Positions 8,907 through 16,918 of a stretch of DNA of 64,000 nt are shown here, piece after piece; the stretch's first letter is position 1; each line of letters begins with the position of its first letter. Made by a program: the position numbers and the translations under genes. The notes under the pieces were generated by a model. That model was not told where the DNA came from and did no database searches. It was given only the letters and a program-made list of their open reading frames with translations. This stretch comes from CAVVYA01 sp963752345 (GTDB taxonomy: Bacteria > Pseudomonadota > Alphaproteobacteria > SMXQ01), in contig CAVVYA010000010.1 of the NCBI GenBank assembly GCA_963752345.1, positions 1-64,000 of the forward strand, written 5' to 3'.

Positions 8907-10343
8907 TTACCTTATATTAATAATTTTAATAAATTTAATATCGATGGGCACGCGCTGCTTTAGGAAGGCAGCCTTGACTGCGAAGTAGGGGTTGTTCCGC
9001 CCAGGCAAGTCTCGAAATGCTTTGTCGATTTGGACGATGGCTAAATTCCATTCAAAGCCATCGTTCGTCGCCGTCTCGATCGCCCGACGGCATGCGGCGG
9101 CGTAATCCGCGACACTACTGCTCTGTGACGTGAAGATTTGAACTTTGGGCTTTTGGAGTGCATAGCGTCGAATGAATCCTTTTTCGTAAGGCACACGATC
9201 ACCAGATCTGACGCTTGGAAGACCTTCAAGAAATTTCGCCAAGAAACGGTCGACCTGTCCCTCGAACGCTGCTTGGGAGATCACCGCAATCTTCAGCTCC
9301 TTGGGTGTGAACGATCGCTGATCGTAGGGACCATTCTTCTCGAGACCGCGTTCATTCCATATATCCGTTCGCGTGCCGCTCGGATCAAAGACGAGGGTTG
9401 GTTTTTTGATCACTTCGTTGGAGAAATTCCAGCTGCCCTTGGCGCTGCCAGCCAATGGGCCAAGGCGCAGCGGAACGCCTGGGGCGAGTTCAATGTCTTG
9501 GCGACGTAGGTAGTCAAACATCTTGCGGGTATTTTCGAGCCGCCCAGGGCCGCTGATGTATTTGGATGCAGCCTGATCGGCTGTGTCGAGGGCGCGTGCG
9601 GCGTCCGAACCAATGAGTTGTTCGGCGCACCAGACCAGATTTTCCTTCCGGTTTTCGAGGAACGCGTCGGCAAGTTCCATTGATGAGGGCCCATCACCGC
9701 AATCGTCGAGCATGATGCGAGACCCTCGAAGAGCGGTGACGCGTCCGGCAAGTGTATATTTGCCGCGAAGGCGTTCGTCAGATCTGGGCCGGTAGGTCGT
9801 GACATACCTCCCCTCGATGGAGACACCAGCGCCTACGATGGTTTTGCAATCGGCCTCAATTTGGTTGGTGGTGCGCACGCCACACACGAGCACCAATTCC
9901 GACTGCTTGTCACTTGTCCGGATAGTCCGAGTGTCGAACGAAAAGACCACTCGGCGCTGCAGCCAATTGGGAAGTCCGCTATTGGCTGGGATTAGATTCG
10001 AAGGCTGTTGCGAAAGTACACGAAGGGGGTGCCATCCAATGACTTCCCGTCCGAGTCCGGTGAATAGCCGTAGCAAGGCTTCGAGAGTCAGTGATGCCAG
10101 AAGCCGGGGCGCCTGGTTGGCAAGCTGGTCGTTGACCGCATTCCCGAGTGGTTTCAGGCCTTCCACCAAGCCCACACAAAGGATCGAAGAACCTTCCTCG
10201 CCGCCGCGTCTGAACAGATATTTTTTCCGGTGTTTGCTGCGCAGTTGTTCCAAGAGATCGCTGTCAAATGGCTGGCTGCCAACGGCTAATTTGGCACCCG
10301 GATCGCTTTCGATACGCACCGCGTTGAGCAAGAGCTTTGCCAT
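8907..10343 (-). CDS. Long prokaryotic Argonaute, truncated before PIWI
   Basis: Prokaryotic Argonautes use a small guide nucleic acid to bind invading DNA or RNA and defend against plasmids and phages. About 469 real residues remain. An N-terminal/linker region (about 1-160) is followed by a PAZ-like part (about 165-250), a linker, and MID (about 340-469) with the family pattern GPYDQRSFTPKELKIAVI, then KGFIRRYALQKPKVQIFT, the stretch ending WNLAIVQID at about 440, and NPYFAVKAAFLKQRVPID. These agree with the MID region of long-B pAgos as I know them. The PIWI domain, and with it any catalytic tetrad, is missing because the contig changes to host DNA; the last nine codons are host sequence. 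AAGGA lies upstream of the ATG at 10343. GC content looks lower than in the neighbours, suggesting horizontal acquisition. Partner genes would lie beyond the junction. Confidence 0.8.
   Translation of the reverse strand: MAKLLLNAVRIESDPGAKLAVGSQPFDSDLLEQLRSKHRKKYLFRRGGEEGSSILCVGLVEGLKPLGNAVNDQLANQAPRLLASLTLEALLRLFTGLGREVIGWHPLRVLSQQPSNLIPANSGLPNWLQRRVVFSFDTRTIRTSDKQSELVLVCGVRTTNQIEADCKTIVGAGVSIEGRYVTTYRPRSDERLRGKYTLAGRVTALRGSRIMLDDCGDGPSSMELADAFLENRKENLVWCAEQLIGSDAARALDTADQAASKYISGPGRLENTRKMFDYLRRQDIELAPGVPLRLGPLAGSAKGSWNFSNEVIKKPTLVFDPSGTRTDIWNERGLEKNGPYDQRSFTPKELKIAVISQAAFEGQVDRFLAKFLEGLPSVRSGDRVPYEKGFIRRYALQKPKVQIFTSQSSSVADYAAACRRAIETATNDGFEWNLAIVQIDKAFRDLPGRNNPYFAVKAAFLKQRVPIDIKFIKIINIR
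8930..8945. other. Host-bacterium sequence junction
   Basis: Left of this point the DNA is AT-rich host repeat (ending in runs such as ttaataattttaataaattt). Right of it begins an uninterrupted GC-rich protein frame read leftward. The Argonaute frame continues for only about ten nonsense codons into the AT-rich side before a stop, so the last real bacterial codons are close to 8,943. No insertion sequence or attachment site is visible. Confidence 0.85.
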
Positions 10344-10620
10344 GCAAATAGTCCTTAGGTGTGCGAGTGCAGTCTGTCTCTACGCATCTTTCAATTATCT
10401 GAATTTGTTGCCTTATTCTCGTGGAACATACTATCGTATTGCCTTTTTTATTGGCAATAAGGCTTGCCACGCGATGCGATCTGGCCTGTGACGAGGAGCC
10501 CGCCCTGGCTCGGCGCTCATCTTTCCGACAATCTGGGATCGATCCGTCGGATTGGCCAAGCCCGGGTCGCCCTGACATGATCAAGGCAACCCCGTTCGAC
10601 CATCCAAGAGGGAGATGAGC

Positions 10621-11064
10621 ATGCCCGGCACCGTCCGCTTGCACCGCGTTCTCGCGACCAGCCCGGAGAAAGTCTATCGCGCGTTCCTCGAGGCGGATGC
10701 GCTCGCGAAATGGCTGCCGCCCAACGGCTTCGCCTGCACCGTGCACCATCTGGAGGCCAAGGTCGGCGGCACGTTCCGCATGGCCTTCCGCAACTTCACG
10801 ACCGGCCATAGCCACGCCTTCGGCGGCGAGTATGTCGAGCTCGTCCCGGGTGAACGCCTGCGCTACACCGACAGGTTCGACGATCCCAACCTGCCGGGCG
10901 AGATGCAGGTGACGGTGACCTTGAAGAAAGTCTCGGTCGGCACCGAGCTGGAGATCGTGCAGGCCGGCATACCGGACGCCATCCCGACCGAGGCGTGCTA
11001 TCTCGGCTGGCAGGAGTCGCTGCGCAACCTGGCGCGGCTCGTCGAGCCCGAGATCCGTCCGTAA
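10621..11064 (+). CDS. SRPBCC / AHSA1-like domain protein
   Basis: Small soluble protein of the START/SRPBCC fold, AHSA1-like subgroup. The pattern RVLATSPEKVYRAFLEADAL at the start, WLPPNGF, the GGTFRM strand and the C-terminal GWQESLRNLARLVEPE helix are typical. It probably binds a hydrophobic ligand; its substrate is unknown. The start at 10621 is preferred over the in-frame ATG at 10615 because AAGAGGGAG ends immediately before 10615, giving good spacing only for the second ATG (147 residues). It is followed 97 bp later by an NmrA-like SDR on the same strand. Confidence 0.75.
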   Translation: MPGTVRLHRVLATSPEKVYRAFLEADALAKWLPPNGFACTVHHLEAKVGGTFRMAFRNFTTGHSHAFGGEYVELVPGERLRYTDRFDDPNLPGEMQVTVTLKKVSVGTELEIVQAGIPDAIPTEACYLGWQESLRNLARLVEPEIRP

Positions 11065-11161
11065 CCGGGCGACGCGGACCTTCGTCGACATCAGTGCCTT
11101 GTCCCCGCTTGCATTCGAGCCCATGCGAAGGGCTCCGGTCACCGACAACGGAGGGTAAGCC

Positions 11162-11917
11162 ATGAAGATCGTCGTCATCGGCGGCACCGGGCTGATCGGC
11201 TCGAAGACCGTCGCCATTCTGCGGCAGGGCGGCCACGAGGTCGTCGCCGCCTCGCCCAAAAACGGCATCAACACCATCACCGGCGAGGGGCTCGCAGCGG
11301 CCCTGGCTGGGGCGCAGGTGGTGATCGATCTTGCCAATTCGCCCTCGTTCGAAGACAAGGCGGTGCTGGAATTCTTCGAGACCTCCGGCCGCAACCTTTT
11401 CGCGGCGGAGGCGGCAGCGGGCGTCCGGCACCATGTCGCGCTCTCCATCGTCGGGACCGACCGGATGCCCGACAACGGTTATTTCCGCGCCAAGGTCGCG
11501 CAAGAGAAACTGATCGTGGCCGCGGGCATTCCCTACACCATCATCCGCTCGACCCAGTTCATGGAGTTCGTCGGCGCCATCGCCGCTTCCAGTGCCGATG
11601 GAAACAGGGTCAGGCTTTCGCCCGGCTTGTTCCAGCCCATCGCGTCGGACGATGTCGCCGCCATCGTCGCCGATGTGGCGCTCGCGGCGCCGCGCAACGG
11701 CATCGTCGAAATCGCCGGCCCGGAACGCGCACCGTTCAACGAGTTCGTCGCCCGCTATCTGAAGATGGTCGGAGACCCGCGCCAGGTTGTGCGCGACCCC
11801 GAAGCCCGCTACTTCGGCGGGCGGGTCGAGGAGCACTCGCTCGTGCCGTTGGGCGAGGCGCGCCTCGGCCACATCGGTCTCGACGAATGGCTCCGCCGCT
11901 CACACGCACGAGCCTGA
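11162..11917 (+). CDS. NmrA-like atypical SDR (NAD(P)-binding)
   Basis: A 251-residue protein with an N-terminal Rossmann motif GGTGLIGS (residues 7-14), the LANSPSFED-type loop and the central RAKVAQEKLIVAAGIPYTII stretch characteristic of NmrA/SDR5-like proteins. It lacks the classical YxxxK site. These proteins bind NAD(P)(H) as reductases or redox sensors; the substrate is not predictable. GGAGGGTAAGCC precedes the ATG. It is probably co-transcribed with the SRPBCC gene. Confidence 0.8.
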   Translation: MKIVVIGGTGLIGSKTVAILRQGGHEVVAASPKNGINTITGEGLAAALAGAQVVIDLANSPSFEDKAVLEFFETSGRNLFAAEAAAGVRHHVALSIVGTDRMPDNGYFRAKVAQEKLIVAAGIPYTIIRSTQFMEFVGAIAASSADGNRVRLSPGLFQPIASDDVAAIVADVALAAPRNGIVEIAGPERAPFNEFVARYLKMVGDPRQVVRDPEARYFGGRVEEHSLVPLGEARLGHIGLDEWLRRSHARA

Positions 11918-11946
11918 TCCGCATCCTTCGACCGAAGGAGGGCACG

Positions 11947-11979
11947 ATGAAACACATCGCCCTGAACGCGAAGGTGTGA
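11947..11979 (+). other. Ten-codon frame with strong ribosome site (leader or broken gene start)
   Basis: ATGAAACACATCGCCCTGAA begins 5-7 bp after AAGGAGGG, a strong ribosome site, but the frame stops after MKHIALNAKV. No continuation is visible in other frames. It could be the relic of a third gene of the upstream operon or a true minimal peptide. Confidence 0.3.
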
Positions 11980-12151
11980 CGATCCATTCGTAGTCGAATG
12001 CGCCGCGCAAGCCGGCGCGATCGCGTTCGAGCCCTGCCGCCCTGCGTCGCGGAGAGAGCGGGCGCGGGCCTTTACCCCGACCTTTCCCCCTCGCGGCAAT
12101 TGCCGCTATAGTCCGCGCGACCGACCGAATGAGCAGGAGCGATTCCCCACC

Positions 12152-12409
12152 ATGTCCAAAGGCCTCGGAAGCACGATCCTCAAACTGCTGATCGCGTCGC
12201 TGCTCGTCGGCCTGGTGATGAGCTGGTTCGACATCACGCCGCGCTCGCTGATCGAGAATTTCGGCGACACCGTCGTGCGGATGTTCGGCAAACTCGTCAC
12301 GTTCTTCGGCTGGGCGTTCGAGTATATGCTGCTCGGCGCGGTCATCGTCGTGCCGATCTGGCTCATCGTGTTCGTGATCGATCGGGCGAAGGGCAGGCGG
12401 GGCGAATAA
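12152..12409 (+). CDS. Small inner-membrane protein, DUF6460-like
   Basis: An 85-residue protein with two predicted membrane helices (about 8-24 and 58-77) joined by an amphipathic stretch with DITPRSLIENFG. It ends in a basic tail (DRAKGRRGE). It resembles the short alphaproteobacterial DUF6460 proteins; the function is unknown. AGGAGCG lies upstream. It is followed by a strong hairpin terminator. Confidence 0.65.
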   Translation: MSKGLGSTILKLLIASLLVGLVMSWFDITPRSLIENFGDTVVRMFGKLVTFFGWAFEYMLLGAVIVVPIWLIVFVIDRAKGRRGE

Positions 12410-12440
12410 GCCGGGTTCTCGGGCGATCGCCCGAATCAAA

Positions 12441-12470
12441 ACGGGCGCCGGTTGATGCCGGCGCCCGTTT
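12441..12470. terminator. Hairpin terminator between convergent genes
   Basis: ACGGGCGCCGG (12441-12451), a 6-base loop and CCGGCGCCCGT (12458-12468) form a perfect 11-bp stem followed by a T-rich tail (ttcgttt). It lies between the DUF6460-like gene and the converging MFS gene and could serve both. Confidence 0.8.
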
Positions 12471-12522
12471 CGTTTCCGCGCGGCGCTTCGCGCCGCCTGT
12501 CGCTTGCTTCGCCCGCGTCGGC

Positions 12523-13803
12523 TTACTCCGCCGGCGCCGGCTTCGCCTCCGCGGCAACCTTCGGCGCGGCCGGGGCCGCGGAGTGCTTGGCCGAAACCAG
12601 CACCACCACCATGCAGAACACGGTGAAGATCGCCGAGGTGTAGAAGATCCAGGCCGGCACGCCGCTGTCGATCATGAAGCCGAACATCAGCGGCGCGATG
12701 GCCTGGCCGATGGTCTGGCCGGAGAACACGAAGCCGAACACCTTGCCCATCGAGCCCTTCGGGCTGGCGCGGCGGATCAGCATGTCGCGGGCCGGGCCGA
12801 TCAGCCCGTTGGTCAGGCCGGCGAAGGTGAAGATCAGCACGATGAGGAGGCCGGGCAGGCTGTAGAGCCCGAGCAGCAGCATGACGGCGGCGGAAATCCC
12901 CAGCCCGACGGCGGCCACGATCTCGTGCCGCTTGGTCTTGTCGGCGAGCACGCCGCCGATCAGCACGCCCGCCGCATTGGCCACCAGGAAGGCGGTGAAG
13001 GCCGCGTTGGCGATGGTCGCCGCCACGTCGTGGGTCTCGACCAGGCCGGCGACCGCGAAGTTGCGCAAGCCGCCGCCGGCGATCGTGTTCATGGCGTAGT
13101 AGAGGAACAGGAACAGGATGGCCGGCGAGGTCAGGATGTATTTCGTCGTGCTCCAGCTATCGTCGGCGCCGGCGCCCGCCGCGGCGCTCGCCTTCTTTTT
13201 CTTCTTGCGCTGGGGCGCCGCGTCCTCGCCGATGTATTTCCACTGGGTCATCAGGCCGGCGAGAATGACGAAGCCGGTGACGCCCGACACCAGCAGGGCG
13301 ACGCGCCAGTTGTAGAAGGTGGTGATGCCGATCAGCACGACGGGCGCGATGGCATTGCCGAGATTGCCCGAGAAGGAATGCAGGCTGAAGGCGCGGCCCA
13401 TGTATTTTTCGTCGATGCTGCCCGCCATGATGCTGTAGTCGGCCGGGTGGAACACGCTGTTGCCGACGCCGAGCACGATGCCGCCGACCAGGATCATCCA
13501 GTAATCGGTCGCGCCGGCCGTCAGAATGGTGCCGAGCGCGCACAGGGCGAGGCCGATCGACAGCAGCAGCTTGGCGCCGTAGCGGTCGACCAGGAAGCCG
13601 GCCGGCACCTGGCCCGCCGACGACATGATGCCGCGCAGGCTGAGCAGCGCGCCCAGCATGGTGTAGCTGATGCCGAGATCCTGGTTGAGAATGGGAAGGA
13701 GGGGCGGGAGGGTGTTGGAGTAGAAGTGGCTCATCATGTGGCCGGCGCCGATCAGGCTGAGGATCCGGACCTGGGGCCGTAACGTCATGCTCATACTGGA
13801 CAA
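12523..13803 (-). CDS. Major facilitator superfamily transporter
   Basis: A 426-residue protein with about 12 membrane segments in two halves joined by a basic cytoplasmic loop (about 198-225, with five consecutive Lys). The loop-2/3 region DRYGAKLLL matches the MFS signature. The conserved helix AGHMMSHFYSNTLPPLLPIL resembles the fosmidomycin-resistance-type and related MFS exporters; the substrate is unknown. The start is taken at TTG 13803 because GGAGGTG lies 4-5 bp before it, whereas the first ATG (13794) would be about 13 bp away. The C-terminus is Ala/Pro/Lys-rich. The gene is intact. Confidence 0.85.
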   Translation of the reverse strand: MSSMSMTLRPQVRILSLIGAGHMMSHFYSNTLPPLLPILNQDLGISYTMLGALLSLRGIMSSAGQVPAGFLVDRYGAKLLLSIGLALCALGTILTAGATDYWMILVGGIVLGVGNSVFHPADYSIMAGSIDEKYMGRAFSLHSFSGNLGNAIAPVVLIGITTFYNWRVALLVSGVTGFVILAGLMTQWKYIGEDAAPQRKKKKKASAAAGAGADDSWSTTKYILTSPAILFLFLYYAMNTIAGGGLRNFAVAGLVETHDVAATIANAAFTAFLVANAAGVLIGGVLADKTKRHEIVAAVGLGISAAVMLLLGLYSLPGLLIVLIFTFAGLTNGLIGPARDMLIRRASPKGSMGKVFGFVFSGQTIGQAIAPLMFGFMIDSGVPAWIFYTSAIFTVFCMVVVLVSAKHSAAPAAPKVAAEAKPAPAE

Positions 13804-14688
13804 AGCGCACCTCCCGACTTTTTTGTTCTTCCCATCGACAGTATACGGAGCTTTCTTACTCCCAGGAACGCCCGCACCGCAATGATCTTGGAGGTGGCCG
13901 GGCGAGGTTAACGCTGCCAGTTCTGGGTCTTATACAGGGGACGCCACGTACAGGGGACGCCACGGAGCGGAGCGGCGCGCGCCAGACCCGCGATGCCGCG
14001 GCTTCCCGGTCACCATGCCAGCGATGGCCCCGCGCGCGGTTCGTCTTTCACCGCCCCCGCGATGGGGGAGGACGGGTGGGGGTGAGGGCCACCGCGCTCG
14101 CATGCCCAAGCCCCCCACCCTGACCCTGCCCCACGAAGGGGGGAGGGAATACGCTTGTCCGCGGGTTCGTCCGCGACGTCACGGCGCGCATCGTCTTTCA
14201 CCTCCCCCTCGATGGGGGAGGACGGGTGGGGGTGAGGGTCACCGCGCTCGCATGCCCATGCCCCCTGACCCTCCCCCACAAAGGGGGGAGGGAAGATGCT
14301 GGTCCGCAGGTTCGCCCCCGGCGTCACGGCGCGGTTCGTCTTTCACCGCCCCCGCGATGGTGGAGGGAACATGCTTGTCCGCAGTTTCGTCCCCGGCGTC
14401 ACGGCGCGCATCGTCTTTCACCTCCCCCTCGATGGGGGAGGACGGGTGGGGGTGAGGGTCACCGCGCTCGCGCGCGCCATGCCCCCCACCCTGACCCTCC
14501 CCCACGAAGGGGGAGGGAAGATCCTTGCCCGCGGGTTCGTCACCGGCGTCACGGCGCGGATCGCCGCAATCTGGTAAACGCATCGTTTCCCTGGCGACGG
14601 GCGCCGCGGCGTCGGTGCGGCTTGTCGCCGTCGGGCGAGGTTTCTACAATCCGGCCCCCGACTCCCGTTCCAGCCCCACGAGAGGCCC
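13804..14688. other. Intergenic region dominated by palindromic repeats
   Basis: 885 bp without a supported gene. The first ~130 bp include the MFS upstream region; the remainder is the palindromic repeat array (14018-14575) and the upstream region of the ArsC-like gene. Reading frames through it (for example 14226-15566) are Pro/Arg-rich artefacts of the repeats. Confidence 0.8.
14018..14575. repeat. Array of GC-rich palindromic (REP-like) repeats, four copies
   Basis: tcgtctttcacc recurs at 14041, 14191, 14336 and 14411. Each full ~145-150 bp unit has (c/t)cgatgggggaggacgggt, then gggggtgaggg(t/c)cacc, the inverse block ccctgaccctcccccac and aaggggggagggaa, and a ggcgtcacggcgcg spacer. The third copy is shortened to ~75 bp by loss of the middle. 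The inverse G-rich and C-rich blocks can form long hairpins. A relative lies at 33474-33600. Confidence 0.85.
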
Positions 14689-15057
14689 ATGGCGAAATCC
14701 CCGTCCGTCACGATCTACGGCATCAAGAACTGCGACACCATGAAGAAGGCGCGCGCCTGGCTCGACGCCCACGGCGTCGCCTACGGGTTCCACGACTACA
14801 AGGCGGCGGGCATCGAGCGCGGCGTGCTCGAAGGCTGGGCGCGCGAGGCGGGCTGGGAGGTGCTGCTCAACCGCGCCGGCACGACCTTCCGCAAGCTGCC
14901 CGAGGCGGACAAGGAAGGGCTGAGCGAGAAGAAGGCGATCGCCCTGATGCTGGCGCAACCCTCCATGATCAAGCGCCCGGTGCTCGACGTCGGCGGCAAG
15001 CTGCTCGTCGGCTTCAAGCCCGAGCTTTACGAAAAAACCTTCGCCGCGCGGCGCTGA
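14689..15057 (+). CDS. ArsC/Spx-family thioredoxin-fold protein (YffB-like)
   Basis: A 122-residue protein with the N-terminal strand VTIYGIKNCDTMKKARAWLD, one redox Cys (residue 15) as in the YffB/Spx-like branch of the ArsC family, and the conserved C-terminal IKRPVLDVGGKLLVGF region. Classical ArsC reduces arsenate using this Cys; YffB-like members have no proven arsenate activity, so I call only the family. It stands alone between the repeat array and a converging gene. Confidence 0.8.
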   Translation: MAKSPSVTIYGIKNCDTMKKARAWLDAHGVAYGFHDYKAAGIERGVLEGWAREAGWEVLLNRAGTTFRKLPEADKEGLSEKKAIALMLAQPSMIKRPVLDVGGKLLVGFKPELYEKTFAARR

Positions 15058-15122
15058 TCGATCCAAAGGCATGGGACGTGGCGGCGGGAACGTTGCTGCG
15101 CGCTCCGCCGTCACGCCAAGTT

Positions 15123-16236
15123 TCAAAGATTGATCTCCGCCACCACCGCCGCGTGGTCGGAAGCGGATTCGCTCGCCTTGGTGATTTCCGGGAAGTGCGG
15201 GAACAGGGTGCCGTGCTTGCCGCCCCACACGCCCTGGCGGAAGATCTGGCCGCCGGTCGTCTTCTGCGAACAGGCTGGGCGAGAGCAGGATGTAGTCGAT
15301 CTTGTTGGCCGCCGTGCCGTTGCCGAAGGTGCCCGGCCGGCCGCCGTCGTCGAAATTGCGCGATGCTCGCTGATGTCCCTCAGGTCGGTGTCCTGGAGCA
15401 GCGGCGCGAGCGGGTCGCTGTCGGGCGTGTCGTTGAGATCGCCGATCACGGCGACATGCTTCGCGCCGTTCTGCTGCAACCGGTCGTAGATCGCCTGGAC
15501 CCGCTCGCGCCTGGCGCTTGCGCTTCTTGTTGGAGTCGGCCTGGGAGCCGAAGCCCTTGCTCTTGAAGTGGTTGACCAGGACGACGAGATCCGTCGCTGC
15601 CCGGCGTCTTGAGGTGATACTCGGCGCAGTCGCGGCTGAAGATGCGCTTGCCGTCCTCGGTCGTCCACGTGGCTGCAGATGCTGTCGATGCCGAAGCCGC
15701 TGCGCGTCATGATGGCGACGTCGATGCCGCGGTCGTCGTTGCCGTCGATCAGCATGACATGCTGGTAGCCGCCGGCGCCGTTACCGGTCATGACGTCGTC
15801 GCGGAAATGCAGCAGCGACGGGCGGTTTTCCGCCTCGACCAGGCCGATCACGTCGGCGTCGATGTCCTCGATGACCTTGGCGGTCATGCGCGTGGCGGTC
15901 TCGTTGACCGCCTCCATCTTCAGGTCGAGCCAGCCGAGCCAGTCGGCGCGCCCGTCGGCCACGATCTCGAGGCCGTTCTGCCGCGCGCTTCACCAGGTGC
16001 CCGCGGTTCTGGCGCAGGATGACGTAGCCGCCGCCATCGTCCTTCTTGTCGATGCCGAGCTCCTTCATCAGCGCGACGATCTTCGCCTTGTCGCCGGCGG
16101 TGTAGTTCGGCTTGCCGAGAATGCGATTCAGCTCGGCATGCTTCTTGAGGATCTCGCGGCCGTCGGCCCAGGTCTCCTCGTTCATGGCACGGGCACGCTG
16201 GAACAGGTTCTCCACATTGTAGGATGCGAGCTTCAT
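15123..16236 (-). pseudogene. Endonuclease/exonuclease/phosphatase-family protein, frameshifted
   Basis: EEP (DNase I-like) fold hydrolase. From the ATG at 16236 (GGGGGAC upstream) the frame begins MKLASYNVENLFQRARAM, holding the conserved Asn (SYNVENLF) of the family. It then slips near 15,970 into the frame carrying IDADVIGLVEAENRPSLLHF (the catalytic Glu region), slips out at about 15,650, and returns at about 15,490 for KHVAVIGDLNDTPDSDPLAP (the GDxND metal site) and the final SDHAAVVAEINL (conserved Asp-His pair). All four EEP motifs survive once frames are joined, so the lesions look like sequencing indels. Phosphatase, nuclease or other specificity cannot be told. Confidence 0.7.
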
Positions 16237-16555
16237 CTGTCGTCCCCCTCGGTTCGATCGGCAGAAGCGCCGTCGCAGCATACGACCGGCGCGGGCGCGG
16301 TTAAATCGACGACTGCGCGCGCGCGCCATGCGACACCGGAATACGGTGGTCAAATCGAAAAGCAATCGCGGCATGGGCGCGCCACGATCGTGCCACGGTC
16401 ATGCTCGTGGATTTGACCCACGGGGTATGAAAGATTGATGACAGCGCTGCCGCGCGCCGCTCGACGCGCGTTGCCGAAGGAGGTGCCGCGTTGCCGGAAC
16501 CGCGCGCTGCTTCGTCCGGATGAGGTCGGTGCGGTCGCGCGCGCCGGGCGCCGCG
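16237..16555. other. Intergenic, nothing recognised
   Basis: 319 bp between the downstream end of the hypothetical gene at 16556 and the EEP-family gene. No conserved frame, RNA gene or clear hairpin was found. Confidence 0.5.
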
Positions 16556-16918
16556 TCAGCCCTGGTGGCGCATCGGCGTGGTGTGGACGTCGACCGAGGC
16601 GTGCAGGCAGGCGCCGATGGTGCGTCCGGCGACGACGATCTTGTTGCCGATCGTCTTGTAATAGACGCCGCTCGGCTCGCGCATGATCATGAACATCGGA
16701 TCGGCGCTGTCCATCTTGTAGGGCGGGAACACGGCGGCATAGGCCGCGTGCTCGGTCTTCCAGACCTTGAGCGGGCCCCACAGGCCGCGCGTCGAGAGCT
16801 CGCCATGGACCTGTTCGATCGCCTCGATGTCGCGCTTGGAAAAATGCCCGAATGTCAGCCTGACAACGCTACCCATCGCACCCGCCCCATCGCTTGCGCC
16901 GCGGCGGATCGTCCGCAC
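16556..16918 (-). CDS. Hypothetical protein
   Basis: 120 residues from 16918, or 106 if translation begins at the internal Met at 16876 (MGSVVRLTFGHFSKRDIEAI). I do not recognise the family. The composition is that of a normal soluble mixed alpha/beta protein, and codon use matches the neighbours. No signal peptide or membrane segment is seen. Confidence 0.55.
   Translation of the reverse strand: MRTIRRGASDGAGAMGSVVRLTFGHFSKRDIEAIEQVHGELSTRGLWGPLKVWKTEHAAYAAVFPPYKMDSADPMFMIMREPSGVYYKTIGNKIVVAGRTIGACLHASVDVHTTPMRHQG

Larger units (their letters stand above)
1..8940. other. Eukaryotic (animal-type) host DNA
   Basis: The block is AT-rich, has no long open reading frames, and contains simple repeats, dispersed repeats, MITEs and one spliced metazoan exon, all listed separately. 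The short reading frames inside it (for example 2245-2517, 5727-5924 and 6239-6448) lie in repeats or have no recognisable protein and I do not call them genes. Stretches 880-1480, 2530-3077, 5330-5555, 5650-6140 and 7600-7800 hold nothing I can name. Composition switches abruptly to GC-rich coding DNA between about 8,930 and 8,945. The host species cannot be determined from this; BHMT and the repeat style fit an invertebrate such as a mollusc or annelid, but that is a guess. Confidence 0.88.

Noticed and set aside
8900..10400. Integration by an insertion sequence or phage at the junction
   Set aside because: No transposase, integrase, tRNA attachment site or inverted repeat is visible at the join.
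10421..10618. 65-codon frame before the SRPBCC gene
   Set aside because: No ribosome site of note and no recognisable protein; it ends in the SRPBCC leader region.
10264..11475. 403-codon minus-strand frame overlapping the SRPBCC and SDR genes
   Set aside because: The plus-strand genes have clear domains; this frame has none and overlaps the Argonaute start.
12583..13782. 399-codon plus-strand frame
   Set aside because: Antisense shadow of the MFS transporter; low-complexity His/Asp/Gly-rich.
14226..15566. 446-codon frame over the palindromic array
   Set aside because: Pro/Arg-rich translation of repeats running into the antisense of other genes.
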